A stretch of 64,000 nucleotides of DNA from Calliopsis andreniformis (lineage: Eukaryota > Arthropoda > Insecta > Hymenoptera > Andrenidae): assembly GCF_051401765.1 (NCBI RefSeq), contig NW_027480468.1, positions 620,001-684,000 on the forward strand, read 5' to 3'. Within the stretch, counting starts at the first letter, position 1; every line of letters starts with the position of its first letter. A program made the translations under genes and the position numbers. Positions 1 to 10,699 of this stretch are shown here, in pieces. Under the pieces are notes generated by a model. It was given only the letters and a program-made list of their open reading frames with translations. It ran no database searches and was not told where the DNA came from.

Positions 1-2013
1 TCAATCCTCAATCCTCAATCCTCAATCCTCAATCTTCAATCCTCAACACTCAAACTTCTGTCGTCAATCCTCAATACTCAATCCTCAATCCTCAATCCTC
101 AATCGACAGTCTTCAATCCTGAATCCTCAATTCTCAATCCTCAATCCTAAGTCCTCAGTCCTCAAACCTCAATCCTCAACCCTCAGCCCTGATCCTCAAT
201 CCTCAATCCTCAATCTTCAATCCTCAATCCTCAATCCTCAATACTCAACCTTCAATCCTCAATCCTCAGTCCTCGAACCTCAATTCTGAATCCTCAATCC
301 TGAATCCTTAATCTTCAATCCTCAATCCCCAATCCTCAATCTTCAATCCTCAATACTCAATCCTCAATCCTCAGTCCTCAATCCTCAACCTTCAATCCTC
401 GATCCTCAATCCTCAATCCTCAGTCCCAAATACTCAATCTTCAATCCATAATCCTCAACCCTCAATCTTCAATACTCAATACACAATCTTCAATCCTCAA
501 TCCTCAATCCTCAGTCCTCAATCCTCAATCTTCAATCCTCAATACTCAATCTTCAATCCTCAATCCTCAATCCTCAATCCTCAATCCTCATTCTTCAATC
601 CTCAATACCCAATCTTCAATCTTCAATCATCAATCCTCAATCCTCAATTCTCAATCCTCAATCCTAAGTCCTCAGTCCTCAAACCTCAATCCTCAATCCT
701 CAGCCCTCATCCTCAATCCTCAATCCTCAATCTTCAATCCTCAATCCTCAATCCTCAATACTCAATCTTCAATCTTCAATCCTCAGTCCTCAAACCTCAA
801 TTCTGAATCCTCAATCCTGAATCCTTAATCTTCAATCCTCAATCCCCAATCCTCAATCTTCAATACTCAATCCTCAATCCTCAGTCCTCAATCCTCAATT
901 TTCAATCCTCGATCCTCAATCCTCAATCCTCAGTCCCAAATACTCAATCTTCAATCCATAATCCTCAACCCTCAATCTTCAATACTCAATACTCAATCTT
1001 CAATCCTCAATCCTCAATCCTCAATCCTCAATCCTCAGTCTTCAATCCTCAATACTCAATCTGCAATCCTCAATCCTCAATCCTCAATCCTCAATCCTCA
1101 TTCTTCAGTCCTCAATACCGAATCCTCAATCTTCAATCCTCAATCCTCAATCCTCAATTCACAGTACTCAATGTTCAATCATCAATATTCAATCTTCAAT
1201 CCTCATTTTCTCAATCCTCAACCCTCAATCCTCAGCCCTCAATGTTCAATCCGCAATAACTAATCCACAATCTTCAATCCTCAATCCTCAACCCTCAATC
1301 CTCAATCCTCAATCCTCAGCCCTCAAACCTCAATCCTGAATCCTCAATCCTGAATTCTCAATCCTCAATCCTCAGTCCTCAGTCCTCAAACCTCAATCCT
1401 CAACCTTCAGCCCTCAGCCTCAATCCTCAATCCTCAATCCTCAATCCTCAATCTTCAATCCTCAATACTCAAACTTCAATCCTCAATCCTCAATACGCAA
1501 TCCTCAATCCTCAATCCTCATTCGTCAGTCTTCAATCCTCAATACACAATCTTCAATCCTCAGTCCTCAATCCTCAATCCTCAACCCTCGATCTTCAATA
1601 CTCAATACCCAATCCTCAATCTTCAATCCTCAATCCTCAATCCTCAACTCTCGATTCTCAATCCTCAATCCTCAATTCTCAATTCTCAATCCTCAATCCT
1701 CAGTCCTCAGTCCTCAATACACAATCTTCAATCCTCAATCCTCAATCCTCAATCCTCAATCCTCAATCCTCAATCCTCTATCCTCAATCCTCAATCCTCA
1801 ATCCTCTATCCTCAATCCTCAGTCCTCAATCGTCAGTCTTCATTCCTCAATGCTCAATCTTCAATCCTCAATCCTCAATCCTCAATCCTCAGTCCTCAGT
1901 CCTCAAACCTCAATCCTCAGCCCTCAGCGCTCATCCACAATCCTCAATCCTCAATCTTCAATCCACAATCGTCAATTCTCAATCCTCAATCCTCAATCCT
2001 CAGTCCTCAAACA
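1..2013. repeat. 2,013-bp tandem duplication, copy 1
   Basis: Anchors at 51 (AAACTTCTGTCG phrase), 663 (CCTAAG), 1251 (CCGCAATAAC) and 1491 (CAATACG) recur at exactly +2,013. The match holds to about 1521, where copy 1 continues with a TTCGTCAG phrase and copy 2 turns into an AATAATCAATAG phrase. Small differences separate the copies, for example CTGAATCC near 119 against CTCAATCC in copy 2. The left end is the window edge, so the unit may begin further upstream. The last 490 bases have no counterpart in copy 2. Confidence 0.9.
663..1260. repeat. Block C (598 bp), copy 1
   Basis: Block C is delimited here by CCTAAG at the left and CCGCAATAAC at the right. Between them lie a TCCTTAATC phrase, a CCCAAATACTC phrase, an ATACCGAATCC phrase and an ATCATCAATATTC phrase, always in this order. 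The distance between the two delimiters is 598 bp in all seven full copies of the window, which is unusual given how freely unit number changes elsewhere. Confidence 0.85.
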
Positions 2014-3534
2014 TCAATCCTCAATCCTCAATCCTCAATCCTCAATCTTCAATCCTCAACACTCAAACTTCTGTCGTCAATCCTCAATACTCAATCCTCA
2101 ATCCTCAATCCTCAATCGACAGTCTTCAATCCTCAATCCTCAATTCTCAATCCTCAATCCTAAGTCCTCAGTCCTCAATCCTCAATCCTCAACCCTCAGC
2201 CCTGATCCTCAATCCTCAATCCTCAATCTTCAATCCTCAATCCTCAATCCTCAATACTCAACCTTCAATCCTCAATCCTCAGTCCTCGAACCTCAATTCT
2301 GAATCCTCAATCCTGAATCCTTAATCTTCAATCCTCAATCCCCAATCCTCAATCTTCAATCCTCAATACTCAATCCTCAATCCTCAGTCCTCAATCCTCA
2401 ACCTTCAATCCTCGATCCTCAATCCTCAATCCTCAGTCCCAAATACTCAATCTTCAATCCATAATCCTCAACCCTCAATCTTCAATACTCAATACACAAT
2501 CTTCAATCCTCAATCCTCAATCCTCAGTCCTCAATCCTCAATCTTCAATCCTCAATACTCAATCTTCAATCCTCAATCCTCAATCCTCAATCCTCAATCC
2601 TCATTCTTCAATCCTCAATACCCAATCTTCAATCTTCAATCATCAATCCTCAATCCTCAATTCTCAATCCTCAATCCTAAGTCCTCAGTCCTCAAACCTC
2701 AATCCTCAATCCTCAGCCCTCATCCTCAATCCTCAATCCTCAATCTTCAATCCTCAATCCTCAATCCTCAATACTCAATCTTCAATCTTCAATCCTCAGT
2801 CCTCAAACCTCAATTCTGAATCCTCAATCCTGAATCCTTAATCTTCAATCCTCAATCCCCAATCCTCAATCTTCAATACTCAATCCTCAATCCTCAGTCC
2901 TCAATCCTCAATTTTCAATCCTCGATCCTCAATCCTCAATCCTCAGTCCCAAATACTCAATCTTCAATCCATAATCCTCAACCCTCAATCTTCAATACTC
3001 AATACTCAATCTTCAATCCTCAATCCTCAATCCTCAATCCTCAATCCTCAGTCTTCAATCCTCAATACTCAATCTGCAATCCTCAATCCTCAATCCTCAA
3101 TCCTCAATCCTCATTCTTCAGTCCTCAATACCGAATCCTCAATCTTCAATCCTCAATCCTCAATCCTCAATTCACAGTACTCAATGTTCAATCATCAATA
3201 TTCAATCTTCAATCCTCATTTTCTCAATCCTCAACCCTCAATCCTCAGCCCTCAATGTTCAATCCGCAATAACTAATCCACAATCTTCAATCCTCAATCC
3301 TCAACCCTCAATCCTCAATCCTCAATCCTCAGCCCTCAAACCTCAATCCTGAATCCTCAATCCTGAATTCTCAATCCTCAATCCTCAGTCCTCAGTCCTC
3401 AAACCTCAATCCTCAACCTTCAGCCCTCAGCCTCAATCCTCAATCCTCAATCCTCAATCCTCAATCTTCAATCCTCAATACTCAAACTTCAATCCTCAAT
3501 CCTCAATACGCAATCCTCAATCCTCAATCCTCAA
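2014..3534. repeat. 2,013-bp tandem duplication, copy 2 (partial)
   Basis: This is a near-identical head-to-tail copy of positions 1-1521, truncated at about 3533 where the AATAATCAATAG phrase begins. The period is not a multiple of 7, which reflects 6- or 8-base units inside it and rules out a simple slippage of whole heptamers as the sole origin. Confidence 0.9.
2676..3273. repeat. Block C (598 bp), copy 2
   Basis: Same delimiters and internal order of phrases as the copy at 663. It is the image of that copy under the 2,013-bp tandem duplication. Confidence 0.85.
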
Positions 3535-4107
3535 TAATCAATAGTCAGTCTACAATCCTCAATACTCAATCTTCAACACTCAATCCTCAATCCTCAATCC
3601 TCAATCCTCGATCTTCAGTCCTCAATACCCAATCCTCAAACTTCAATCCTCAATCCTCAATCCTCAACACTCGATCCTCAATCCTCAATCCACAATCCTC
3701 AACTCTCAATCCTCAATCCTCAGTCCTCAGTCCTCAAACCTCAATCCTCAATCCTCAATCCTCAATCCTCAATCTTCAATCCTCAACACTCAAACTTCTG
3801 TCGTCAATCCTCAATACTCAATCCTCAATCCTCAATCCTCAATCGACAGTCTTCAATCCTCAATACTCAATCTTCAATCCTCAATCCTCAATCCTCAATC
3901 CTCAATCCTCAGTCCTCAATCCTCAATCGTCAGTCTTCAATCCTCAATACTCAATCTTCAATCCCCAAACCTCAATCCTCAATCCTCAATCCTCATTCTT
4001 CAATCCTCACTACCCAATCTTCAATCTTCAATCATCAATCCTCAATCCTCAATTCTCAATCCTCAATCCTAAGTCCTCAGTCCTCAAACCTCAATCCTCA
4101 ACCCTCA
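3535..4107. repeat. Linker array between the 2,013-bp and 1,360-bp duplications
   Basis: Starts with the AATAATCAATAG phrase (phrase D, at 3533), followed by its usual companion CACTCGATCC. A third copy of the AAACTTCTGTCG phrase sits at 3791 (others at 51 and 2064), and CCTAAG at 4068 opens a block C that is not completed in the standard way. It is a mosaic of phrases found elsewhere, with no gene. Confidence 0.7.
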
Positions 4108-5464
4108 TCCCTGATCCTCAATCCTCAATCCTCAATCTTCAATCCTCAATCCTCAATCCTCAATACTCAACCTTCAATCCTCAATCCTCAGTCCTCAAAC
4201 CTCAATTCTGAATCCTCAATCCTGAATCCTTAATCTTCAATCCTCAATCCCCAATCCTCAATCTTCAATCCTCAATCCTCAATCCTCAATCCTCAATCCT
4301 CAATCCTCAACCTTCAATCCTCGATCCTCAATCCTCAATCCTCAGTCCCAAATACTCAATCTTCAATCCATAATCCTCAACCCTCAATCTTCAATACTCA
4401 ATACACAATCTTCAATCCTCAATCCTCAATCCTCAGTCCTCAATCCTCAATCTTCAATACTCAATACTCAATCTTCAATCCTCAATCCTCAATCCTCAAT
4501 CCTCAATCCTGAATCCTCAATCCTCAATCTTCAATCCTCAATACTCAATCCGCAATCCTCAATCCTCAATCCTCAATCCTCAATCCTCATTCTTCAATCC
4601 TCAATACCGAATCCTCAATCTTCAATCCTCCATCCTCACTCCTCAATTCTCAGTACTCAATCTTCAATCATCAATATTCAATCTTCAATCCTCAACCCTC
4701 AGTCCTCGATCCTCAATCCTCAATCCTCAATCGTCAATCTCCAATCCTGAATACTCAATCCTCAATCCTCAATCCTCAATCCTCATCCTTCAATCCTCAA
4801 TACCCAATCCTCAATCTTCAATCCTCAATCCTCAATCCTCATCCTTCAATCCTCAATACCCAATCCTCAATCTTCAATCCTCAATCCTCAATCCTCAATT
4901 CTCAATCCTCAATCCTCAGTCCTCAGTCCTCAAAACCTCAATCCTCAACCCTCAGCCCTCATCCTCAATCCTCAATCCTCAATCCTCAATGCTCAATCTT
5001 CAATCCTCAATACTCAAATTTCAATCCTCAATCCTCAATACGCAATCCTCAATCCTCAATCCTCAATAATCAATAGTCAGTCTACAATCCTCAATACTCA
5101 ATCTTCAATACTCAATCCTCAATCCTCAATCCTCAATCCTCGATCTTCAGACCACAATACCCAATCCTCAAACTTCAATCCTCAATCCTCAATCCTCAAC
5201 ACTCGATCCTCAATCCTCAATCCTCAATCCTCAATCCTCAATCCTCAATCATCAGTCCTCAGTCCTCAATACACAATCTTCAATACTCAATCCTCAATCC
5301 TCAATCCTCAATCCTCATTCTTCAATCCTCAATACCCAATCCTCAATCTTCAATCCTCAATCCTCAATGCTCAATTCTCAACCCTCAATCCTCAGTCCTC
5401 AGTCCTCAAACCTCAATCCTCAATCCTCAATCCTCAATCCTCAATCTTCAATCCTCAACACTCA
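4108..5464. repeat. ~1,360-bp tandem duplication, copy 1
   Basis: Anchors CTGATCCTC at 4111 and TAATCTTC at 4231 recur at +1,357; phrase D at 5065 recurs at +1,364, so one heptamer was gained or lost between the copies. The junction is visible near 5463, where the phrase CAACACTC is followed by AGCCCTGATCC in this copy but by AAACTTCAG at the equivalent place at the end of copy 2. Copy 1 also contains a nested 56-bp repetition of a CATCCTTCAATCC phrase around 4786 and 4842. Confidence 0.88.
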
Positions 5465-6827
5465 GCCCTGATCCTCAATCCTCAATCCTCAATCTTCAAT
5501 CCTCAATACTCAATCCTCAATACTCAACCTTCAATCCTCAATCCTCAGTCCTCAAACCTCAATTCTGAATCCTCAATCCTGAATCCTTAATCTTCAATCC
5601 TCAATCCCCAATCCTCAATCTTCAATCCTCAATCCTCAATCCTCAATCCTCAATCCTCAATACTCAACCTTCAATCCTCGATCCTCAATCCTCAATCCTC
5701 AGTCCCAAATACTCAATCTTCAATCCATAATCCTCAACCCTCAATCTTCAATACTCAATACACAATCTTCAATCCTCAATCCTCAATCCTCAGTCCTCAA
5801 TCCTCAATCTTCAATCCTCAATACTCAATCTTCAATCCTCAATCCTCAATCCTCAATCCTCAATCCTGAATCCTCAATCCTCAATCTTCAATCCTCAATA
5901 CTCAATCCGCAATCCTCAATCCTCAATCCTCAATCCTCAATCCTCATTCTTCAATCCTCAATACCGAATCCTCAATCTTCAATCCTCCATCCTCACTCCT
6001 CAATTCTCAGTACTCAATCTTCAATCATCAATATTCAATCTTCAATCCTCAATCCTCAGTCCTCGATCCTCAATCCTCAATCCTCAATCGTCAATCTCCA
6101 ATCCTGAATACTCAATCCTCAATCCTCAATCCTCAACCCTCAATCTTCATCCTTCAATCCTCAATACCCAATCCTCAATCTTCAATCCTCAATCCTCAAT
6201 CCTCATCCTTCAATCCTCAATACCCAATCCTCAATCTTCAATCCTCAATCCTCAATCCTGAATTCTCAATCCTCAATCCTCAGTCCTCAGTCCTCAAAAC
6301 CTCAATCCTCAACCCTCAGCCCTCATCCTCAATCCTCAATCCTCAATGCTCAATGCTCAATCTTCAATCCTCAATACTCAAATTTCAATCCTCAATCCTC
6401 AATACGCAATCCTCAATCCTCAATCCTCAATAATCAATAGTCAGTCTACAATCCTCAATACTCAATCTTCAATACTCAATCCTCAATCCTCAATCCTCAA
6501 TCCTCGATCTTCAGTCCTCAATACCCAATCCTCAAACTTCAATCCTCAATCCTCAATCCTCAACACTCGATCCTCAATCCTCAATCCTCAATCCTCAATC
6601 CTCAATCCTCAATCCTCAGTCCTCAGTCCTCAATACACAATCTTCAATACTCAATCCTCAATCCTCAATCCTCAATCCTCATTCTTCAATCCTCAATACC
6701 CAATCCTCAATCTTCTATCCTCAATCCTCAATGCTCAATTCTCAACCCTCAATCCTCAGTCCTCAGTCCTCAAACCTCAATCCTCAATCCTCAATCCTCA
6801 ATCCTCAATCTTCAATCCTCAACACTC
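5465..6827. repeat. ~1,360-bp tandem duplication, copy 2
   Basis: Head-to-tail copy of 4108-5464, about one heptamer longer. Both copies carry an 8-base unit TCAAAACC (4931 and 6295) shortly before the 6-base unit TCATCC, so the register is lost and regained at the same place. Confidence 0.88.
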
Positions 6828-7956
6828 AAACTTCAGTCGTCAATCTTCAATACTCAATCCTCAATCTTCATTCCTCAAACCTCAATCCTCGATCCTCAAT
6901 CCTCATTCTTCAATCCTCAATACCCAATCCTCAATCTTCAATCCTCAATCCTCAATCCTCAATTCTCAATCCTCAATTCTCGATCCTCAGACCTCAAACA
7001 TCAATACTCGACCCTCAGTCCTCGTCCTCAATCCACAATCCTCAATACCCAATTCTCAATCTTCAATCATCAATATACAATCTTCAGTCCTCAATCCCCA
7101 ATACTCAATCCTCAACCCTCAATCCTCAATGTTCAATCCGCGATACCCAATCCTCAATGTTCAACACTCAATACTCAATCCTCAATCCTCAATCCTCAAT
7201 CCTCAATCCTCAGTTCTCAATCCTCAATCTTCAGTCCCCAAACCTCAATCCTCAATCTTCAATCCCCAATACTCAATCTTCAATCCTCAATCCTCAATAC
7301 TCAATCCTCAATCCTGAGTCCTCAATTGCCAGTCTTCAATCTTCAATACTCAATCTTCAATCCTCAATCCTCAATCCTCAATCCTCATTCTTCAATGCTC
7401 AATACCCAATACTCAATCTTCAATCCTCAATCCTCAATCCTCGATCCTCAATCCTCAATCCTCAATCGTCAACCTCCAATCCTGAATACTCAATCTTCAA
7501 TCCTCAATTCTCAATCCTCAATCCTCAATCCTCACACTTCAATCCTCAATACCCAATCCTCAATCTTCAATCCTCAATCCTCAATGCTCAATTCTCAACC
7601 CTCAATCCTCAGTCCTCAGTCCTCATACCTCAATCCTCAATCCTCAATCCTCAATCCTCAATCTTCAATCCTCAACACTCAAACTTCAGTCGTCAATCCT
7701 CAATACTCAATTCGCAATCCTCAATCCTCAATCGACAGTCTTCAATCCTCAATACTCAATCTTCAATCCTCAATCCTCAATCCTCAACCCTCAATCCTCA
7801 GTCCTCCATCCTCAATCGTCAGTCTTCAATCCTCAATACTCAATCTTCAATACCCAATCCTCAATCCTCAATCCTCAATGCTCATTGTTCAATCCTCAAT
7901 ACCCAATCATCAATCGTCAATCATCAATCCTCAATCCTCAATTCTCTATCCTCAAT
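6828..7956. repeat. Unduplicated-looking stretch of the left domain
   Basis: Variant heptamers in phrases shared with other parts of the window, including an ACATCAATACTCG phrase near 7000, an atypical CAATTGCC unit near 7324 and a CAATGCTCAATTC phrase near 7590. I found no single long block elsewhere that matches it throughout at a constant offset. No gene is seen; the longest open frame of the window crosses it but is a repeat artefact. Confidence 0.6.
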
Positions 7957-8554
7957 CCTAAGTCCTCAGTCCTCAAACCTCAATCCTCAACCCTCAGCCC
8001 TCATCCTCAATCCTCAATCCTCAATCTTCAATCCTCAATCCTCAATCCTCAATACTCAATCTTCAATCTTCAATCCTCAGTCCTCAAACCTCAATTCTGA
8101 ATCCTCAATCCTGAATCCTTTATCTTCAATCCTCAATCCCCAATCCTCAATCTTCAATACTCAATCCTCAATCCTCAATCCTCAATCCTCAATCTTCAAT
8201 CCTCGATCCTCAATCCTCAATCCTCAGTCCCAAATACTCAATCTTCAATCCATAATCCTCAACCCTCAATCTTCAATACTCAATACTCAATCTTCAATCC
8301 TCAATCCTCAATCCTCAATCCTCAATCCTCAATCATCAATCCTCAATACTCAATCTGCAATCCTCAATCCTCAATCCTCAATCCTCAATCCTCATTCTTC
8401 AGTCCTCAATACCGAATCCTCAATCTTCAATTCTCAATCCTCAATCCTCAATTCTCAGTACTCAATGTTCCATCATCAATATTCAATCTTCAATCCTCAA
8501 TTTCTCAATCCTCAACCCTCAATCCTCAGCCCTCAATGTTCAATCCGCAATAAC
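7957..8554. repeat. Block C (598 bp), copy 3
   Basis: Delimiters CCTAAG and CCGCAATAAC are again 598 bp apart. This copy reads CCTTTATC near 8117 where copies 1 and 2 read CCTTAATC, and CAATTTCTC near 8500 where they read CATTTTCTC. It is the last block C before the modules I and II appear. Confidence 0.85.
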
Positions 8555-8990
8555 TAATCCACAATCTTCAATCCTCAATCCTCAATCCTCAATCGTCAGT
8601 CTTCAATCCTCAATACTCAATCTTCAATCCTCAGTCCTCAATTCTCAATCCTCAATCCTCGATCTTCAATACTCAATACCCAATCCTCAATCTTCAATTC
8701 TCAATCCTCAATCCTCAACTCTCGATTCTCAATCTTCAATCCTCAATCCTCAATTCTCAATCCTCAATCCTCAGTCCTCAGTCCTCAATACACAATCTTC
8801 AATCCTCGATCCTCAATCCTCAATCCTCAATCCTCATTCTTCAATCCTCAATACCCAATCCTCAATCTTCAATCCTCAATCCTCAATGCTCAATTCTCAA
8901 CCCTCAATCCTCAGTTCTCAGTCCACAAACCTCAATCCTCAATCCTCAGTTCTCAGTCCTCAAACCTCAATCCTCAATCCTCAATCCTCA
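8555..8990. repeat. Transition between left and right array domains
   Basis: Heptamers with a CAATGCTCAATTC phrase near 8885 followed by a CAGTCCACAAACC unit. The same combination reappears only at about 43,320 and 61,872 (offset 34,436 from here to the first), linking this left-side stretch to family C at the far right. No gene is seen. Confidence 0.6.
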
Positions 8991-9325
8991 ATCCTCAATC
9001 CTCAATCCTCAATCGTCAATCCTCAATCCTCAATCCTCAGTCCTCAATCGTCAGTCTTCATTCCTCAATGCTCAATCTTCAATCCTCAATCCTCAATCCT
9101 CAATCCTCAGTCCTCAGTCCTCAAACCTCAATCCTCAGCCCTCAGCGCTCATCCACAATCCTCAATCCTCAATCTTCAATCCACAATCGTCAATTCTCAA
9201 TCCTCAATCCTCAATCCTCAGACCTCAAACATCAATACTCAACCCTCAGTCCTCGTCCTCAATGCACGACCCTCAATCCTCAATCCTCAATCTTCAATCA
9301 TCAATATTCATTCTTCAATCCTCAA
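8991..9325. repeat. 334-bp tandem duplication, copy 1
   Basis: Anchors CAGTCCTCAATCGTCAG at 9038, CAATGCTC at 9066 and AATATTC at 9303 all recur at +334. The unit carries the CAGCGCTCATCC phrase, one of the few CpG-containing phrases, and a GTCCTCAATGCAC phrase. Confidence 0.88.
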
Positions 9326-9660
9326 TCCTCAATCCTCAATCCTCAATCCTCAATCCTCAATCCTCAATCCTCAGTCCTCAATCGTCAGTCTTCATTCCTC
9401 AATGCTCAATCTTCAATCCTCAATCCTCAATCCTCAATCCTCAGCCCTCAGTCCTCAGACCTCAATCCTCAGCCCTCAGCGCTCATCCACAATCCTAAAT
9501 CCTCAATCTTCAATCCACAATCGTCAATTCTCAATCCTCAATCCTCAATCCTCAGACCTCAAACATCAATACTCAACCCTCAATCCTCGTCCTCAATGCA
9601 CAACCCTCAATCCTCAATCCTCAATCTTCAATCATCAATATTCATTCTTCAATCCTCAAT
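9326..9660. repeat. 334-bp tandem duplication, copy 2
   Basis: Head-to-tail copy of the preceding unit. Differences include GCACAACC for GCACGACC, CAATCCTCGTCC for CAGTCCTCGTCC, and CCTAAATCC after the GCGCT phrase. It is followed directly by the GTCAACCGTCAATG phrase that leads into the first module I. Confidence 0.88.
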
Positions 9661-9830
9661 CCTCAATCCTCAATCCTCAATCGTCAACCGTCAATGTTCA
9701 ATCCGCAATACCCAATCCTCAATCTTCAATCCTCAATCCTCAATCCTCAATCCTCAATCCTCAATCCTCAGCCCGCAAACCTCAATCCTGAATCCTCAAT
9801 CCTGAATCCTCAATCTTCAGCCCTCAGTCC

Positions 9831-9972
9831 TCAACAATCAGTTGTCAATCCTCAATCCTCAATAGAATATCATCAATTCACAGCTTTCAATACTCAATAC
9901 TCAACCTGCTATCTTCAAATCTCTATCCACAAACATCAATTCTCATCACTCAACCCTCAACACTCAGTCCCC
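9831..9972. repeat. Module I, subtype Ia
   Basis: This 142-bp module begins TCAACAATCAGTTG and ends TCAGTCCCC. It parses into twenty heptamers plus two bases, with units such as AATATCA, ACAGCTT, GCTATCT, TCTATCC and ACAAACA that barely resemble the consensus but keep the register. It is the first copy in the window. Confidence 0.87.
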
Positions 9973-10699
9973 AATCCTCAATCTTCAATCCTCAATCCTC
10001 AACACTCAGTCCCCAACCGTCAATCTTCAACCCTCAATACTCAATATTCAATCCTCTATCCTCAATCCTCGATCCTCAATCCTCAATCCTCAATCGTCAA
10101 TCTCCAATCCTGAATACTCAATCTTCAATCCTGAATCCTCAATACTCAATCCTCAATCCTCATTCTTAGATCCTCAATACCCAATCCTCAATCTTCAATC
10201 CTCAATCCTCAATCCTGAATTCTCAATCCTCAATCCTCAGTCCTCAGTCCTCAAACCTCAATCCTCAACCCTCAGCCCTCATCCTCAATCCTCAATCCTC
10301 ATCCTTCAATCCTCAATACCCAATCCTCAATCTTCAATCCTCAATCCTCAATCCTGAATTCTCAATCCTCAATCCTCAGTCCTCAGTCCTCAAAACCTCA
10401 ATCCTCAACCCTCAGCACTCATCCTCAATCCTCAATCCTCAATCCTCAATGCTCAATCTTCAATCCTCAATACTCAAACTTCAATCCGCAATCCTCAATA
10501 CGCAATCCTCAATCCTCAATCCTCAATAATCAATAGTCAGTCTACAATCCTCAATACTCAATCTTCAACACTCAATCCTCAATCCTCAATCCTCAATCCT
10601 CGATCTTCAGTCCTCAATACCCAATCCTCAAACTTCAATCCTCAATCCTCAATCCTCAACACTCGATCCTCAATCCTCAATCCTCAATCCTCAATTCTC

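Larger units (their letters stand above)
1..9330. repeat. Left array domain, without modules I and II
   Basis: This stretch is made of the same heptamer, but contains neither of the diverged 142-bp modules that occur 32 times to its right. Its HORs are a 2,013-bp tandem duplication, a ~1,360-bp tandem duplication and three copies of the 598-bp block C. No HindIII motif was seen in it, whereas the right domain has sixteen. The right edge is set by the first family A block and is approximate. It is either an older HOR lineage or a neighbouring array domain with its own homogenisation history (inference). Confidence 0.75.

Noticed and set aside
6731..8557. 608-codon open frame on the + strand, the longest of the window
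   Set aside because: It is the S-I-L-N-P-Q-S cycle produced by the heptamer in any + frame. Other open frames overlap it in other frames with the same peptide pattern, its start lies in a TCAATGC variant unit, and no signal for translation or codon constraint is seen.
9831..9972. Module I as an inserted foreign element or transposon remnant
   Set aside because: It stays in heptamer register through all twenty units and has no terminal inverted repeats or target-site duplication, so it is better explained as a diverged stretch of the same satellite.
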